NCBI GenBank assembly: GCA_002751075.1
Contig: NAOQ01000428.1
Span: 4,949-49,935 of the forward strand
Source of the DNA: Ichthyophonus hoferi
Taxonomy: Eukaryota > Opisthokonta > Ichthyosporea > Ichthyophonida > Ichthyophonidae
Direction of reading: 5' to 3'
Length of the DNA stretch: 44,987 nucleotides
The notes beneath the pieces were generated by a model. The model ran no database searches. It was given only the letters and a program-made list of their open reading frames with translations, and was not told where the DNA came from. The first letter of the stretch is position 1; the number at the start of each line of letters is the position of its first letter. The position numbers and the translations under genes are program-made. This document shows, piece after piece, positions 21,400 through 32,303 of the stretch.

Positions 21400-24300
21400 G
21401 CATACCTACACCTTACTATATAAATCCTAAATCTATTAACATACTTTGCCATATATATTAATATATACAGGAGTAAAACCTATGGTAATATCCTATGTCT
21501 AGATGGAGTATTTCAGACTACAGATAAAGATGAGTTTGCCTATCAGGAGATGATGGCCCACATTCCATTGATGGCCCACCCCAATCCAAAGAGGGTATTT
21601 ATAACTCTATATATTATGATATACTATGGGATAGTGTAGTACAGTATGATATGTTATTGTATGGTATGGTATGTAGTATATTATATTATGGTATTGTGTG
21701 GTATTGTATGTATGATATAGTATGATATAGTCTAGTATAGTATAATATAGTGTAGTATTTTGTAGTATAATAGGGTAAGGTATAGCATAGAATAGTATAG
21801 TATGGTATATTATAGGATAGGATAGCATAGTATAATATATATTTATGTATATTGTAATATAATATGATACAGTATTATATTGTATTATCCCATAACAGAG
21901 AGATACTGATAGTGTCACGGAGTGGAGGATAGTAGATAATATATATATATAACTATACTTGTAAATGCAGCAGTCTGTTTTTGTGATTTATAGAATGTAT
22001 ACCCGTATTTAGGGCTAAACGGTTAGTTTTTTTCTTGCAGCAAAATTTGAATTTGCTCCACAAGGTATAAGGACAGCTGTATAAACAATCCTTAATAACC
22101 ATATATCTGATTGTATGCCTTACATTAGACTTCTAGCACTAATAAGATTTTATTACATATTTTATTGTCCATGCATTTTTTACCTCATTGGTTAGTTAAA
22201 TTTATAACATCTGACTTTAAAGATTTTGACTCTATTCTGCATTGTATTTAATTATGATAATTATTATAGAATCATATTATTTTATTTAATTAGTCACCTC
22301 TACAATTCAATTGTCTGTAGTAGTGAGAGGTGTAATATAACACCGTGGGTGGTTTTTAGACCAGTCAATGACCCAATATTTTAATCTATTAGTGCACATT
22401 AGTTACTATCAGTTATATTTATTGGTTATCAAAAATTTTTTTTAACAGGTCTTGATTATTGGTGGCGGAGATGGGGGAGTGGTGAGAGAGTGTGTAAAAC
22501 ATTCTACGGTAGAGTCAGTAACGTCATGTGAGATTGATAAGGTAAGGAGGAGGATAGCAGTAATGGTAGTAGTAAGAGTAGTAGTAATGGGAATAGTAAA
22601 AACAATAGTAAGAGCAACAGTAGTAGTAATAATAACCTTTATAGTAATATTAATAGTTATAGAAATAATAGTAGGAATAGTAATAATAGCAAACAATGGT
22701 AATAGAAATAGAAATAGAAATAGTAATAATAGTAGTATTATTAACATTAGTAATAACAATAGTAGTAGTAATAATGGCAATGGTAATAGTAATAGTAATT
22801 AAAGTAATAAAAAAATAGTAAAAAAGTAAAAATAAGAATGATAATAATCATTAATAATATATACATCCTTATATCCTTTCCTTTTATAGTAGTGTGACAT
22901 CACTAACGCTCAGTGCTTGGTCTACAGTGTGTTATTGATGCCGCCAGGAAATACCTTCCCAATTTGGCATGTGGTTTTGATAATCCCAAGTCCCAAGGTA
23001 ATTAATTATTAATTAACTTGTAGTTAACTTTAATAGATTATTAATTAAATTTTTAGGTAATCATTAATTATTAATTTTATTGTCGCTACTATCATCCAAT
23101 TTTTTCTTCTCTGTTCTCTCTTTTTTTTTTTTTTTGTATTTTTTGTATTTTTTCTTAAATAATTGTAGTTAAATTCACTATATTTATATTATATTAGATT
23201 ATATTAGTAGTTTTATGTTTTATTATATTATTTTTATGTTATATTGTATTGTATTGTTATTATATTATATTAGATTATCTCATATTATATTACTATGCAT
23301 GGTCCACTATATCTTCCCAATGGTTTTTTTATTAGTTATTTACCTTGATCATTTTTAGTAATCATTTGATTGGTCTTAGCACAACATGGTCATCGCTAAT
23401 TATTATCTGTTAATTACACCAATAGCTATTTAGTTACCAATTAATCACCAACTAATCACTTCTATCGCTATCCCACCATCTACGATATACATATTAAAAG
23501 CTAGAATCCATATGATTAGGTTTTAAAAACTAAAACCCGACACTATTTTTTAAGATCCACCTAACCGCCTCTTTCTCCCTTTCTCTCTCTTTCTTTCTCT
23601 CTCTCGTTCTCTATTCTTCTATCTACATTCTTATTTGTCTATTATCATGTTTCTAATACTAACAATAGTGTATATTGGTGATGGCTGTGAGTTTATGCGC
23701 AATCACAAAGCGGAGTTTGACGTCATCATCACTGATTCCTCAGATCCTATTGGTTAGTGTGTGCTGTCTATAGATAATGTATAGATAGACATATAGATAT
23801 ATGGTAGAAGGATAGTACTTGTAGTATGTTATATATACTATATATATACTAACCCTACTCTATGTATACACTGTATCTATAGGACCAGCAGAGTCCCAAC
23901 TTTCCTAGAGCTATTATACCTTACTATAGCATAAATACTATACATATACTACATACATACACTACATACATATACTAACCTTATATACTATCTATAAGCC
24001 CAGCAGAGACCTTGTTCACTGAGAGCTATTATGCCTTACTATAACATAGATACTATACATATACTACATACACATACTAACCTTATATACTGTGTATAGG
24101 CCCGGCAGAGACCTTGTTCACTGAGAGCTATTATACCTTACTCAGAGATGCACTAGCACCAGGAGGCGTAGTGTGTTCACAAGGTATAGATAGAGATAGG
24201 ATATAAGATATAGGGTATTATGCATGGGATATAATGTATATAGGGTATAGGATGTAGTGTATAAGATAGAGGGTTATTATCTACCTACCTACCTACCTAC

Positions 24301-24867
24301 CTATCCACTTCCTCACCCCACTTTCACTCTCTCTTTCCCTCCCTACCTACCTAACTACTCTACAGGCGAAAGTTTCTGGCTTCATATGGACCTTATAGCA
24401 AACATGATGAAATTTAACAGTAAAATCTATCCAATCGTAGACTATGCTTATACCTCTATACCAAGCTATCCAAGTGGTCAGATAGGGTTTATATTGTGCG
24501 CTAATGATTTGTTAATTGATTTTAAAAAACCAAGGGAATTGACAGAGAAGGAGGTTAGTATTTTGAGATAGTCATAGGCATGCTTATAAATGGGTATATA
24601 TGTTTGTATATGGGTATATATGTATGTTTATATTATGTGTATATGCTTGTATAGATAGATGTATGTATGTGTATATCTATACATATATATACTATATAAA
24701 CCCTATACCCTTATCCTATGTCCCTGTCATATACCCCTAACCTATACCCTTGTCCCGTTATACAGGTCATAGACTATAATCTCCGTTACTATAATACTGA
24801 CATACACAAAGCATCATTTGTTCTCCCTCAATTTGTCAAAAAGACTATTAAAAAGGCTATAGAATAA
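21019..24867 (+). CDS. SRM: Spermidine synthase, eight exons
   Basis: Aminopropyltransferase that converts putrescine plus decarboxylated S-adenosylmethionine to spermidine in the cytosol. Exons: 21019-21146, 21471-21594, 22449-22541, 22928-22997, 23669-23752, 24100-24183, 24366-24553, 24766-24867; all introns are GT-AG and phases agree (2, 0, 0, 1, 1, 1, 0). The spliced product is 290 residues, close to the usual ~300. Visible landmarks: N-terminal [20 protein letters not shown]; substrate-side [14 protein letters not shown]-type loop GGGDGG at 89-94; CEID at 111-114; HxGDG-like YIGDG at 140-144; catalytic [14 protein letters not shown] with the active-site Asp at 161; [12 protein letters not shown]; and the animal-type C-terminus [18 protein letters not shown]. 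Nothing essential is missing. Introns 2 and 3 are filled with short repeats, and intron 5 holds duplicated copies of the exon 6 start. Confidence 0.96.
21595..21950. repeat. SRM: Low-complexity TAGTATAGTATGG-type repeat in SRM intron 2
   Basis: The first third of intron 2 consists of degenerate GTATAGTATGATATAG units. The Tyr/Ile/Thr-rich minus-strand ORF across it is a repeat artefact. Confidence 0.75.
22560..22800. repeat. SRM: TAG/TAA triplet repeat in SRM intron 3
   Basis: About 240 bp of interrupted TAATAG/TAGTAA triplets with GTA and GAA variants start just after the exon 3 donor at 22542. Because the period is three, one frame stays open from exon 3 through the intron for about 86 codons. 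Confidence 0.8.
23855..24150 (+). repeat. SRM: Three tandem copies of the intron 5 / exon 6 junction of SRM
   Basis: The end of intron 5 and the first ~45 bases of exon 6 occur three times in a row. Exon-like parts start at 23883 (after TCTATAG), 23999 (after TCTATAAG) and 24100 (the true exon 6, after GTGTATAG). Copies 2 and 3 are nearly identical over CAGCAGAGACC/CGGCAGAGACC..TTGTTCACTGAGAGC; copy 1 is more diverged. Copies 1 and 2 lack the rest of exon 6 and run into a shared TACTATACATATACTACATAC spacer. Used in frame, copy 1 would meet a stop within a few codons and copy 2 would shift frame, so they are pseudo-exons. Confidence 0.85.
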
Positions 24868-25439
24868 TGGCGTATAGGAGAGAGGTAGAGGGAGAAGGAG
24901 AAGGTGATATACAATTACAATGATATAATGTATAGGGGAGGAGAGGGCGGAGGAGTTAGGGTTCAAATGTTAGGTATGATAAATACTAGCTTTTTAAAAT
25001 AGTATATGTTGGTAGTAAGCATAACTTAGGAAAGGGCGTTTATTGTGATTGCTAAAATCAATATCACGCAATCTTAATTATGATCATGATTTTAATTATG
25101 CATGAGGAATGCATCTGGATCAATCAATAAGAATAGCTTTATCAACTCATGAAGATATACTTTATCTACCCAGATAAAAATACATTACATGATATCTCAT
25201 CTATCAATCAACACACATAGTCTAAACGTAGGATAAAATTAGATTATCACACCAATGATTACTGCTTTAATTATTACCGTTTGATCCTGAGGGATATATA
25301 AGAATACTAGCAGTGCTAGTACTAGGATTTGGGCTAAGTCATGGTATACAACCCTTATAGCAACCAATAATCATTAGTTTCTATTTAATAAAAAATACTT
25401 CACAAAAAGCTATTTTATTTTTTCGACTTGTGAAGTAGT
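24868..25439. other. Intergenic downstream of SRM
   Basis: AT-rich DNA with no exon or RNA gene recognised. No AATAAA signal was seen in the first ~100 bp after the SRM stop. From about 25280 a TATATAAG block and short direct repeats precede the decayed coding remnant. Confidence 0.45.
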
Positions 25440-25969
25440 CTGAGTACTAAATCATGTCAGGTAATGTCTCTAGCGAACAACCATATGTTACTCCAGGAAA
25501 TTTCCAAGTACAGCACCAACTTTATTTCAAAAATACGAATTCATCCATGCAGTCAGAACATCATTATCGATTGACATCAAAAGAGACTGAGATTAGGTTT
25601 GACTCCACGTAGCCGCGCCAATATTTCACTTTTACCAGACCTTCAACTAGGCGTGGAAGACATGGATAGATTAGAGGAAGATAAAGGGGAAATAGAGATA
25701 GGTAACAACACCTTTGAGTTTTCTCATAACTTTAATAGGGTGCTATTGGGCCCTAGACACATTTAAAAAATTATTTTGTCTTCAAATTTGATTCATATCA
25801 ACTTCCTACTTCATAGTGTCAACTCCAAACCAGTGGAGCATACTTTGATTATCACACTGCAATAGGACTACAATTACATTTCCCATACTCTTTGCATCAC
25901 TACCGATCACATAGCATCCTTCTAAATGTTATGCCTTTAAACATAATTCAACTGAATTTTCCCTTTATA

Positions 25970-26030
25970 GAAGTCTGTGGTAGTTCTGACAACCTGTCCA
26001 CAGGCTTCGGGGTCGCCAATTGAGTGTTGC
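25970..26030 (-). repeat. Inverted fragment of repeat family A
   Basis: The reverse complement of this stretch matches 5525-5575 and 44165-44205 around a GAAGCC(T/C)GTGGACA block and its CACTAAAAC-like neighbourhood. Confidence 0.5.
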
Positions 26031-26175
26031 TTAATAGGACTATATATATATATATATATATATGCTATGATATTGTTTAGAAAATATTATATGAAAGCAA
26101 AGTTTTGTGTGTCACGAACGTCTTCGTATTTGTCTATAACAGTAGTGTACATGTACACAGGCATGCGAGGTTGCT

Positions 26176-26843
26176 GTGTATACCCAGGTGTGCCGTAGGC
26201 CACATACGTGTGGGCGGCTGGGGCTGTATATTTGATTGGTGCTTTTTTGTTTGGCTAACACCTGAATCGCTGAATTCAATAATCTAAATGGTATCATTAA
26301 TGAATATTCTTATTGGTCAATATAATTTATGAAAGATAAAAAAGACCCACTAGGAATGTCTGGCCTTATCTCAATAAGATTGTACTACCGTGTATACCCA
26401 GGTGTGCCGGGCATCGCATACGTATGGGCGGCTGGAGCTGTATATTTGATTGGTATTTTTTTTAATACTTTGTTTTACAGCGGGTGCTCTTTTTGGTTAA
26501 TACCTGAATTGCTGAGTTCAATAATCTAAATGATATCATTTATAAATATTCTTATTGGTTAATACAATTCATGAAAGATAAAAAACACCCACTAGGAATG
26601 TCTAGCCTTATCTCAACAATGTGTATACCCAGGTGTGCTGTGTGGACGGCTGGGACTGTATATTTGATTGGTGTTTTTTTTATATACTTTATTTTACAAC
26701 GGGTGCATTTTTTTTAATTAATACCCGAATCACTGAGTTCAATAATCTAAATGGTATCATTAATAAGTATTCTTATTCGTTGATACAATTCATGAAAGAT
26801 AAAAAAGACGCACTAGGAATGTCTGGCCTTATCTCGATATGAT
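26176..26843 (+). repeat. Three tandem units of about 214-231 bp
   Basis: Units begin at 26176, 26390 and 26621 with GTGTATACCCAGGTGTGC and end with GGAATGTCT.GCCTTATCTC. Shared inner blocks are GCTGTATATTTGATTGGT, TTCAATAATCTAAATG.TATC, ATTCTTATTGGT and CATGAAAGATAAAAAA. The last third aligns with repeat family C (11985-12050, 28345-28420) and shares a 20-base exact block with the start of the gag region of the Copia element near 11396. The units are diverged by indels in the poly-T part. Confidence 0.85.
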
Positions 26844-27239
26844 TATACAACTATTTCCTTATCTGTTGACGACCTTTTGATACTCTGGGAATCCTATAAT
26901 CCTATAATATCCAACCACAAAGGACCAAACTTTTCAGTTCTGCTTTCCCCACTGTAGTTCCACAGAGACCTTTTACTCAGTTGACAGAACGACTAAAAGA
27001 CAGACTTTTGATCAGTCTATTCCTTCAGATATTCCCGAAGCAATTCCAATGGCAGAGAATACCACTCTCAGTGAACCATCCTTTACTCGCAATGGCGTAA
27101 TGGTGTTGCCCAACTAATGGAAACCTTCATGATTTCTGCTTGTAATGAAAATCAACAACTCCAAGCTGAAATCCATCATCCAGGTCAACAGCAAACTATG
27201 TCAAGATCAATTGCTAATTCCTATTCCCAATCAACATCA

Positions 27240-27443
27240 AAAGAATTAAATTAAAAAAATAATTCTGTTTGGTTGTGCATAACGTGAGAATAGAAAGCTC
27301 TAAACCAATAAAAATATAGATCATTTGCAAAGACTTTCTATCAATATTAGTTATAGAAGAACCTATTTCTTTTCTAGTCATAAGCAAATATATTAAATAA
27401 AGGACTGAACAGCAAAAGTGCATTAAATGCTTTGGTTCCAACA
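27240..27443 (-). repeat. Family C terminus copy
   Basis: Minus-strand start TGTTGGAACCAAAGCATTTAA at 27443 resembles the termini at 12739, 13435 and 38483. The following ~200 bp show only weak likeness. It closes the decayed region 25.4-27.3 kb on its right side. Confidence 0.45.
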
Positions 27444-28319
27444 GATATATATATATAATATAATATTAATATTAATATTTAAATGAGTATAAATTGTTTT
27501 GTCACATCGATAGCTTTAATATATGGTGAAATTGGATAAATATTGTACATATTGTGTTAGTTTATATTATACCGATTGGTCTGCAGTTCTGCCATGGGGT
27601 TTCACCATAGAATCAATGTTAAGCTTTGCAGCAAAACATGTTCAACGTAGTATATCCTCACTGATATAATGAGGAACAAGTCTGAATGAAAAGAGTTGTG
27701 TAAGTGGTCCTAAATCGTTTAATTGTATGTCTAAGTTTTCAAGATTACAATCTGATCTAAAGTAAACGTGGCTAATAGAATAGCTCGTCGGTATAGCCAA
27801 TCAATGTGTTCGTGTTATAAGATAGAGATAGAGGATGTATGACTTCAATGTGCTCCAATCGCAATACTTCTTTCTAGATATCAACTTTCGCTAATCTATA
27901 CACCCAAGTTCCAAATCAAAGAGTTCCTTTGGCCTTACACACATTTATCTCAATAATGAAAAGGAAATGATATACTGTTATTAAAACATTTCTTGCATCT
28001 ACTGAGCCTAAGATCATAAATTCAAAGAGAATTTTATTTACATATGTATGAGGCCCCATTAGTTAGATACATTTTACTTTTTATTATTAATAAACAACGA
28101 ATGGAATGATTATTGTAATTGTGAGCTCGGCCGCAAAGCCGTTTCGATTGCCTACTTTTGTAGTCCATACAAATTAACAATATGAATATGCCTTGATTAA
28201 AATACTTTGCTCCATTATCCATATCTCACCTGCCCTTTTCTCAGGCCAATTGTATGTAGTTAAACAAGATCGAGTACATCAATCATTTATCCAATATACG
28301 TAATAGTTTGGTCAACATT
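27444..28319. other. Intergenic, no gene seen
   Basis: AT-rich DNA with an ATTAATATTAATATT run at 27465-27480. Short ORFs such as the one near 28034-28222 have no recognisable composition or neighbours. Confidence 0.45.
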
Positions 28320-28625
28320 TATATAATTTTATATTGAACTGATCCTAAAGATTCTTATTGGTTACTGCAATTCACAGGAAGATCACTTGATCCACTAATT
28401 TTCTGATCTTATTCCAATGATCTAACACTATCAAGTCCTGATTTGGATGCCTGTTAGCCAATTCACTAATACAATACAAGTTTGCACATACTATTTATTG
28501 ATAAATCAATTTACTTGGCTGAGAGCGTTATACAATTAACTAATATTAGTCCGATCATTTCATGATGCGTTTAATATCTGATCAAAATTTCGGCCGAACG
28601 ACGTGTTCATTCGAAGTTATAACCA
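28320..28625 (-). repeat. Repeat family C, partial copy
   Basis: Aligns with 11935-12245: GGT.AACATTT.TATA, TGA.CCTAAAGATTCTTATTGG, CAATTCAC.., GACAAATCGATTTAC-like and ATTTCGG.C.AA blocks. It holds only the part of the family distal to the TGTT terminus. Confidence 0.6.
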
Positions 28626-29340
28626 TTTTGAGATAAGAAGCACGCAACAAACATGCACAGTATAGTATGGTATAGTATGTTATGGTATACATTACATTGG
28701 TCTTATTTGCTTCCTATATTAGCTTGCTTATAGACAACACCCAGTCGCTTGAATCAATTATTATGTGTGCATCCAGGCCCGGCAGAGTAAAGTTATGCAC
28801 TACACGTGAGAATTTGTGAACTACTCGAAACAAAATTAAAGTGGTCCAAAGATCTATTTAGATGGATATAGAAACATTATTACTCAAGGAAGATAGTCAA
28901 TTAATCACATTATTCTAAGTTTTAAAATATTTAAATTATATATATTAAATAATCAATTTTATTCTTCAAATATTTTCCAAGGTATAAATCAGCGGTGGTT
29001 GTATAGCGCTTCATTCAACCCAATTCCTATCTGCCAAGAAATTCATGGTCAATAAAGTTGTGGGAACTTGACTAATAAATTATAAGACGCCAATAGAATA
29101 TCAAACTAGATCTGCTGACGTCATTAGTGTATTCCGTATGGCATATACGTCATAGTTCTCACGCTCGTAACCCATTCCTTTACGAAAATTAAGTCACTTT
29201 TTGAGAGTCTATAAGCTATTACATATTACACATTACCTATTATATATATAGGTTTTTATAAAATTATGATTTATTAATATATATACAGGGATATATAAAA
29301 ATTCATTATTTGTCTTTAAATTGTAAAGTTCTAATTTTTT
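28626..29340. other. Intergenic, no gene seen
   Basis: AT-rich DNA with a TGACGTCA-type motif at about 29116 and a TATATATATAGG tract near 29243. No gene recognised. Confidence 0.4.
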
Positions 29341-29342
29341 TA

Positions 29343-30300
29343 AAAATATATAGTAAACCTAGGGGAGTTTTCTATGTTGAAGAGGAGGGGTTTATGATGA
29401 GCCCATTTCCTGTCCAATGGTCAATGCACGGCTTGGCACAAATTCCGTCTTTGTTTGATCTGGTGTCATCTAAAGTACTTTATACTCGATCCATCAATAA
29501 TATTTTGTATTACATTAGCTTTGTATTATGCACTTATTTTAATATATATATATATATATATGTGAAAATAACTACATTTATGGTATGGGAACATCTTATG
29601 GGAAACCACTTATAAAACACCAAGATATGTTACCAAATGATGATTGGATGGTAGTTTAAAAGGTATTTGGGAACATTTGTTGTATCAAGACAGGTTTAGT
29701 GGTATTTAGCATTGTGGAATATGAATGATACAACATAATATAATGCAGTAATGCATATATAATATGTTACGTTGTAAATCTATATCTATTTATATCCCTG
29801 ATATGGGTAAAATGCAGCTGACGAGCAATAAAATTCCATTCACAGTTTTAAAATAGGAAGAATTATAGGTAGTAAAGAAAGAAAAAGAGAAGAGAAGGTA
29901 TGTTATGTTATATACTGCAGTATTATAGTATTATATCCTATAGGATATAGAAATGGATATATATGTAGTAGGGTTTAGTAAGAAACGTATTAGGTCTGAC
30001 TGCGAAACACGACATACTGTTGGCTACTTATCAATGGTAATAGAGGTCCTGCCAAAGGATAGCATCAGAAGACCTTAAGACCGTTTGTTAGGTATTAGTT
30101 AGAATAAATTAAATATATAAATAGGAAATAGATATAGGAGGTATAGAGGTATATAATAAGGAAGTAGATAAGATATAGTGGGGTGAGTGGTATGGTATAA
30201 GTAGAGCAAATTTAAGTATTTGTAATAGCAATTTAATTCCTTTGTAGCCCGCGTGATCTTCTAGTCCTATTTGACAAGACAAAAAGACAACGGATGTAAC
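29343..30300 (+). pseudogene. Doubtful exons of an unrecognised gene
   Basis: Two short pieces look more protein-like than their surroundings. The first follows an AAATATATAG acceptor at 29342 and reads KPRGVFYVEEEGFMMSPFPV and then QWSMHGLAQIPSLFDLVSS before fading into AT-rich sequence without a good donor. The second follows a TTCCTTTGTAG acceptor at about 30245 and reads PRDLLVLFDKTKRQRM with a stop near 30300. They could be the last exons of a gene or a decayed copy of one. I see no upstream exon and do not recognise the protein. Confidence 0.22.
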
Positions 30301-30579
30301 GAAATAGCTGTTTGTTTTGTTTTTTATTGTATTATTTTATTTTATTTGGTATTCCTCGTTCCCTATCTACATGTACTATAGTTATAATAATTATTTGCCT
30401 TTGTTTTATTTATATCTTATCTTTTATTGGTTACATTCCCTATGCCACACATGTGCTACACTCATCTTTCGCTCATCATACACACACGACTTGTTTATCC
30501 CTTCTGGACGCATGCATTTATAGACTCTCTTATATACAAGTATTATTCTAAAAGAACATATACACACTGTATTTTTATA

Positions 30580-30626
30580 AATATTACTATTATTACTACT
30601 ATTATTACTAGGATTATTATAATTAC

Positions 30627-30672
<46 letters not shown>
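30580..30672. repeat. (ATT)n microsatellite
   Basis: Triplet TAT/ATT run of about 90 bp, nearly pure from about 30625. The Asn-rich minus-strand and Ile-rich plus-strand frames across it are artefacts. Confidence 0.85.
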
Positions 30673-30673
<1 letters not shown>

Positions 30674-30897
30674 GAATATAAAAGTGTGTATATATATATA
30701 TTATTCTCTATTCTTTTTTGAAAGAGTATATTATATATTATATTACAGATATATGTATGTACGTACCTTCCTCTCCACATCCGTATATATCTGCATGTAT
30801 GTATTTATTCAAACCTGCACACACATTTGTATTTACTTTTTCCCTCCCTCTCTAACCCTCCTTTACCCTCCTTTACCCACTCAGATATCCCTTTTCT

Positions 30898-30928
30898 ATT
30901 GGCCGTCCACACATAGTCAGACACCAAT
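30898..30928. promoter_or_regulatory. Opposed CCAAT boxes upstream of the ZZ-like gene
   Basis: ATTGG at 30898-30902 and CCAAT at 30924-30928 lie about 125-150 bp before the ATG at 31051, a usual distance for NF-Y-type boxes. This is inference from position only; the motif is frequent in the window. Confidence 0.35.
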
Positions 30929-31050
30929 CATAACAATATACTATACGATAAGGGATTGGGAATCAACCAGATTTAAGTTTGGTAGCAATAGTAGGACATA
31001 TAATATGATATAATATAATAGAAAACAATATAATATAATATAATAACAGT

Positions 31051-32264
31051 ATGGATGCACCAGTCAATACGAAGGGATTAGATAGGAAAGGAGGGAGGCA
31101 CAGTATGGCAGACAAGGTCATGCATACTACACATATACCTACACCTATACCTACACAACTACTTACACACCTGCATATAGGAAAGTCACCTGATTATAAA
31201 TATAGCACTACAGCAGGGTTAGACAGCGAAAAGGAGAAAGAGGGAGAGAGGGAAAGGGAAAGGGAGAGGGAGAGGGAAATGGAGGTGGAGAGGGGTACTA
31301 AGAGTAATATCCACCAATCAGAGGTGGCGATTAATCCTAGAAATATTAAACCCATTGATAATAGATTTGTGCGGGTATTAAGATCAGGGGTGTGTATAGA
31401 CACTACCCCTGGAAAGGCAGGGGTAGAACCATTGCGATTGGTGGATAAAAATAGAAAGGATGATTATAATAGGCTAAAGGGAGAGAAGGAGGATAAGGGA
31501 GCCAATGAGATGAGCCCTAGAGGACAAGGTGCGAGTGGTGATAAGTTAAAATGGGAGTGTGTGGAGTGTAAGGAAGAGATAGTTGGGAGGGAGAGAAGAT
31601 GGTACTGTCCTGTATGTAAGGTATGTGTATCTGTAGGTGTGTGTATGTGTATTTGTAAAAGTATATATGTGTATTAAGTATGTATTCGTGTATGTATGTA
31701 TAGGTATGTGTTTGTGTATATAAATGTATGTATGTGTATGTGTGCATGTACATGTATGTATATAGGTGGGTATATATAGGTGTGTATGTGTATATGTATG
31801 TGTATGTATGTGTTTGTGTATGTATATGTGTATGTATGTGTATGTATTTGTGTATATGTATATGTAGATGTATATGTCGATACTGTAGCCTGTCTCTTTT
31901 TACTCTTCCGTCCTACCTCACCCTACCTCATCCTACCTATCTATATATATATGGTGTAGTGTTAGGTGTGTTAGTACTTTATTAGAGGTGTGTAGTTGAA
32001 AAAGGGAAAGAGCACGTACATCAATGCCATTATGACCCTGTATCGTCATATATACATATCACATCACATTAAGCCCTTGTAACCACCATGTATCTGTATA
32101 CTCCTATATGTCCCTATATACCTCTATATATCTCTGTACACCTCTCTGTATATCTATGTACCTCCATATGCCCTTATATACCTCTATATTCCCCTATAAA
32201 CCTCTATATCCATATATTTTATAGGAAATAAGTCACACACTTACCAGCCCACATGTACACACAT

Positions 32265-32303
<39 letters not shown>

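Larger units (their letters stand above)
25440..27260 (+). pseudogene. Decayed coding remnants, probably of a mobile element
   Basis: Scattered short open stretches with protein-like composition lie on the plus strand: one beginning MSGNVSSEQPYVTPG at 25454, an acidic one (GVEDMDRLEEDKGEIEIGN) near 25650-25710, and Gln/Asn-rich ones near 26990-27250 (QSIPSDIPEAIP; MISACNENQQLQAEI). The polar, Gln-rich character recalls gag-type proteins, but I could not identify a family. The remnant is broken in many places and is interrupted by a tandem repeat array. It may belong to the LTR-like families around it. Confidence 0.4.

Noticed and set aside
21607-21918. Tyr/Ile/Thr-rich minus-strand ORF in SRM intron 2
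   Set aside because: It reads a low-complexity GTATAGTATGATA repeat within a well-supported intron.
30424-30780. Asn-rich minus-strand ORF
   Set aside because: It crosses an ATT triplet run; the flanking residues show no domain or splice support.
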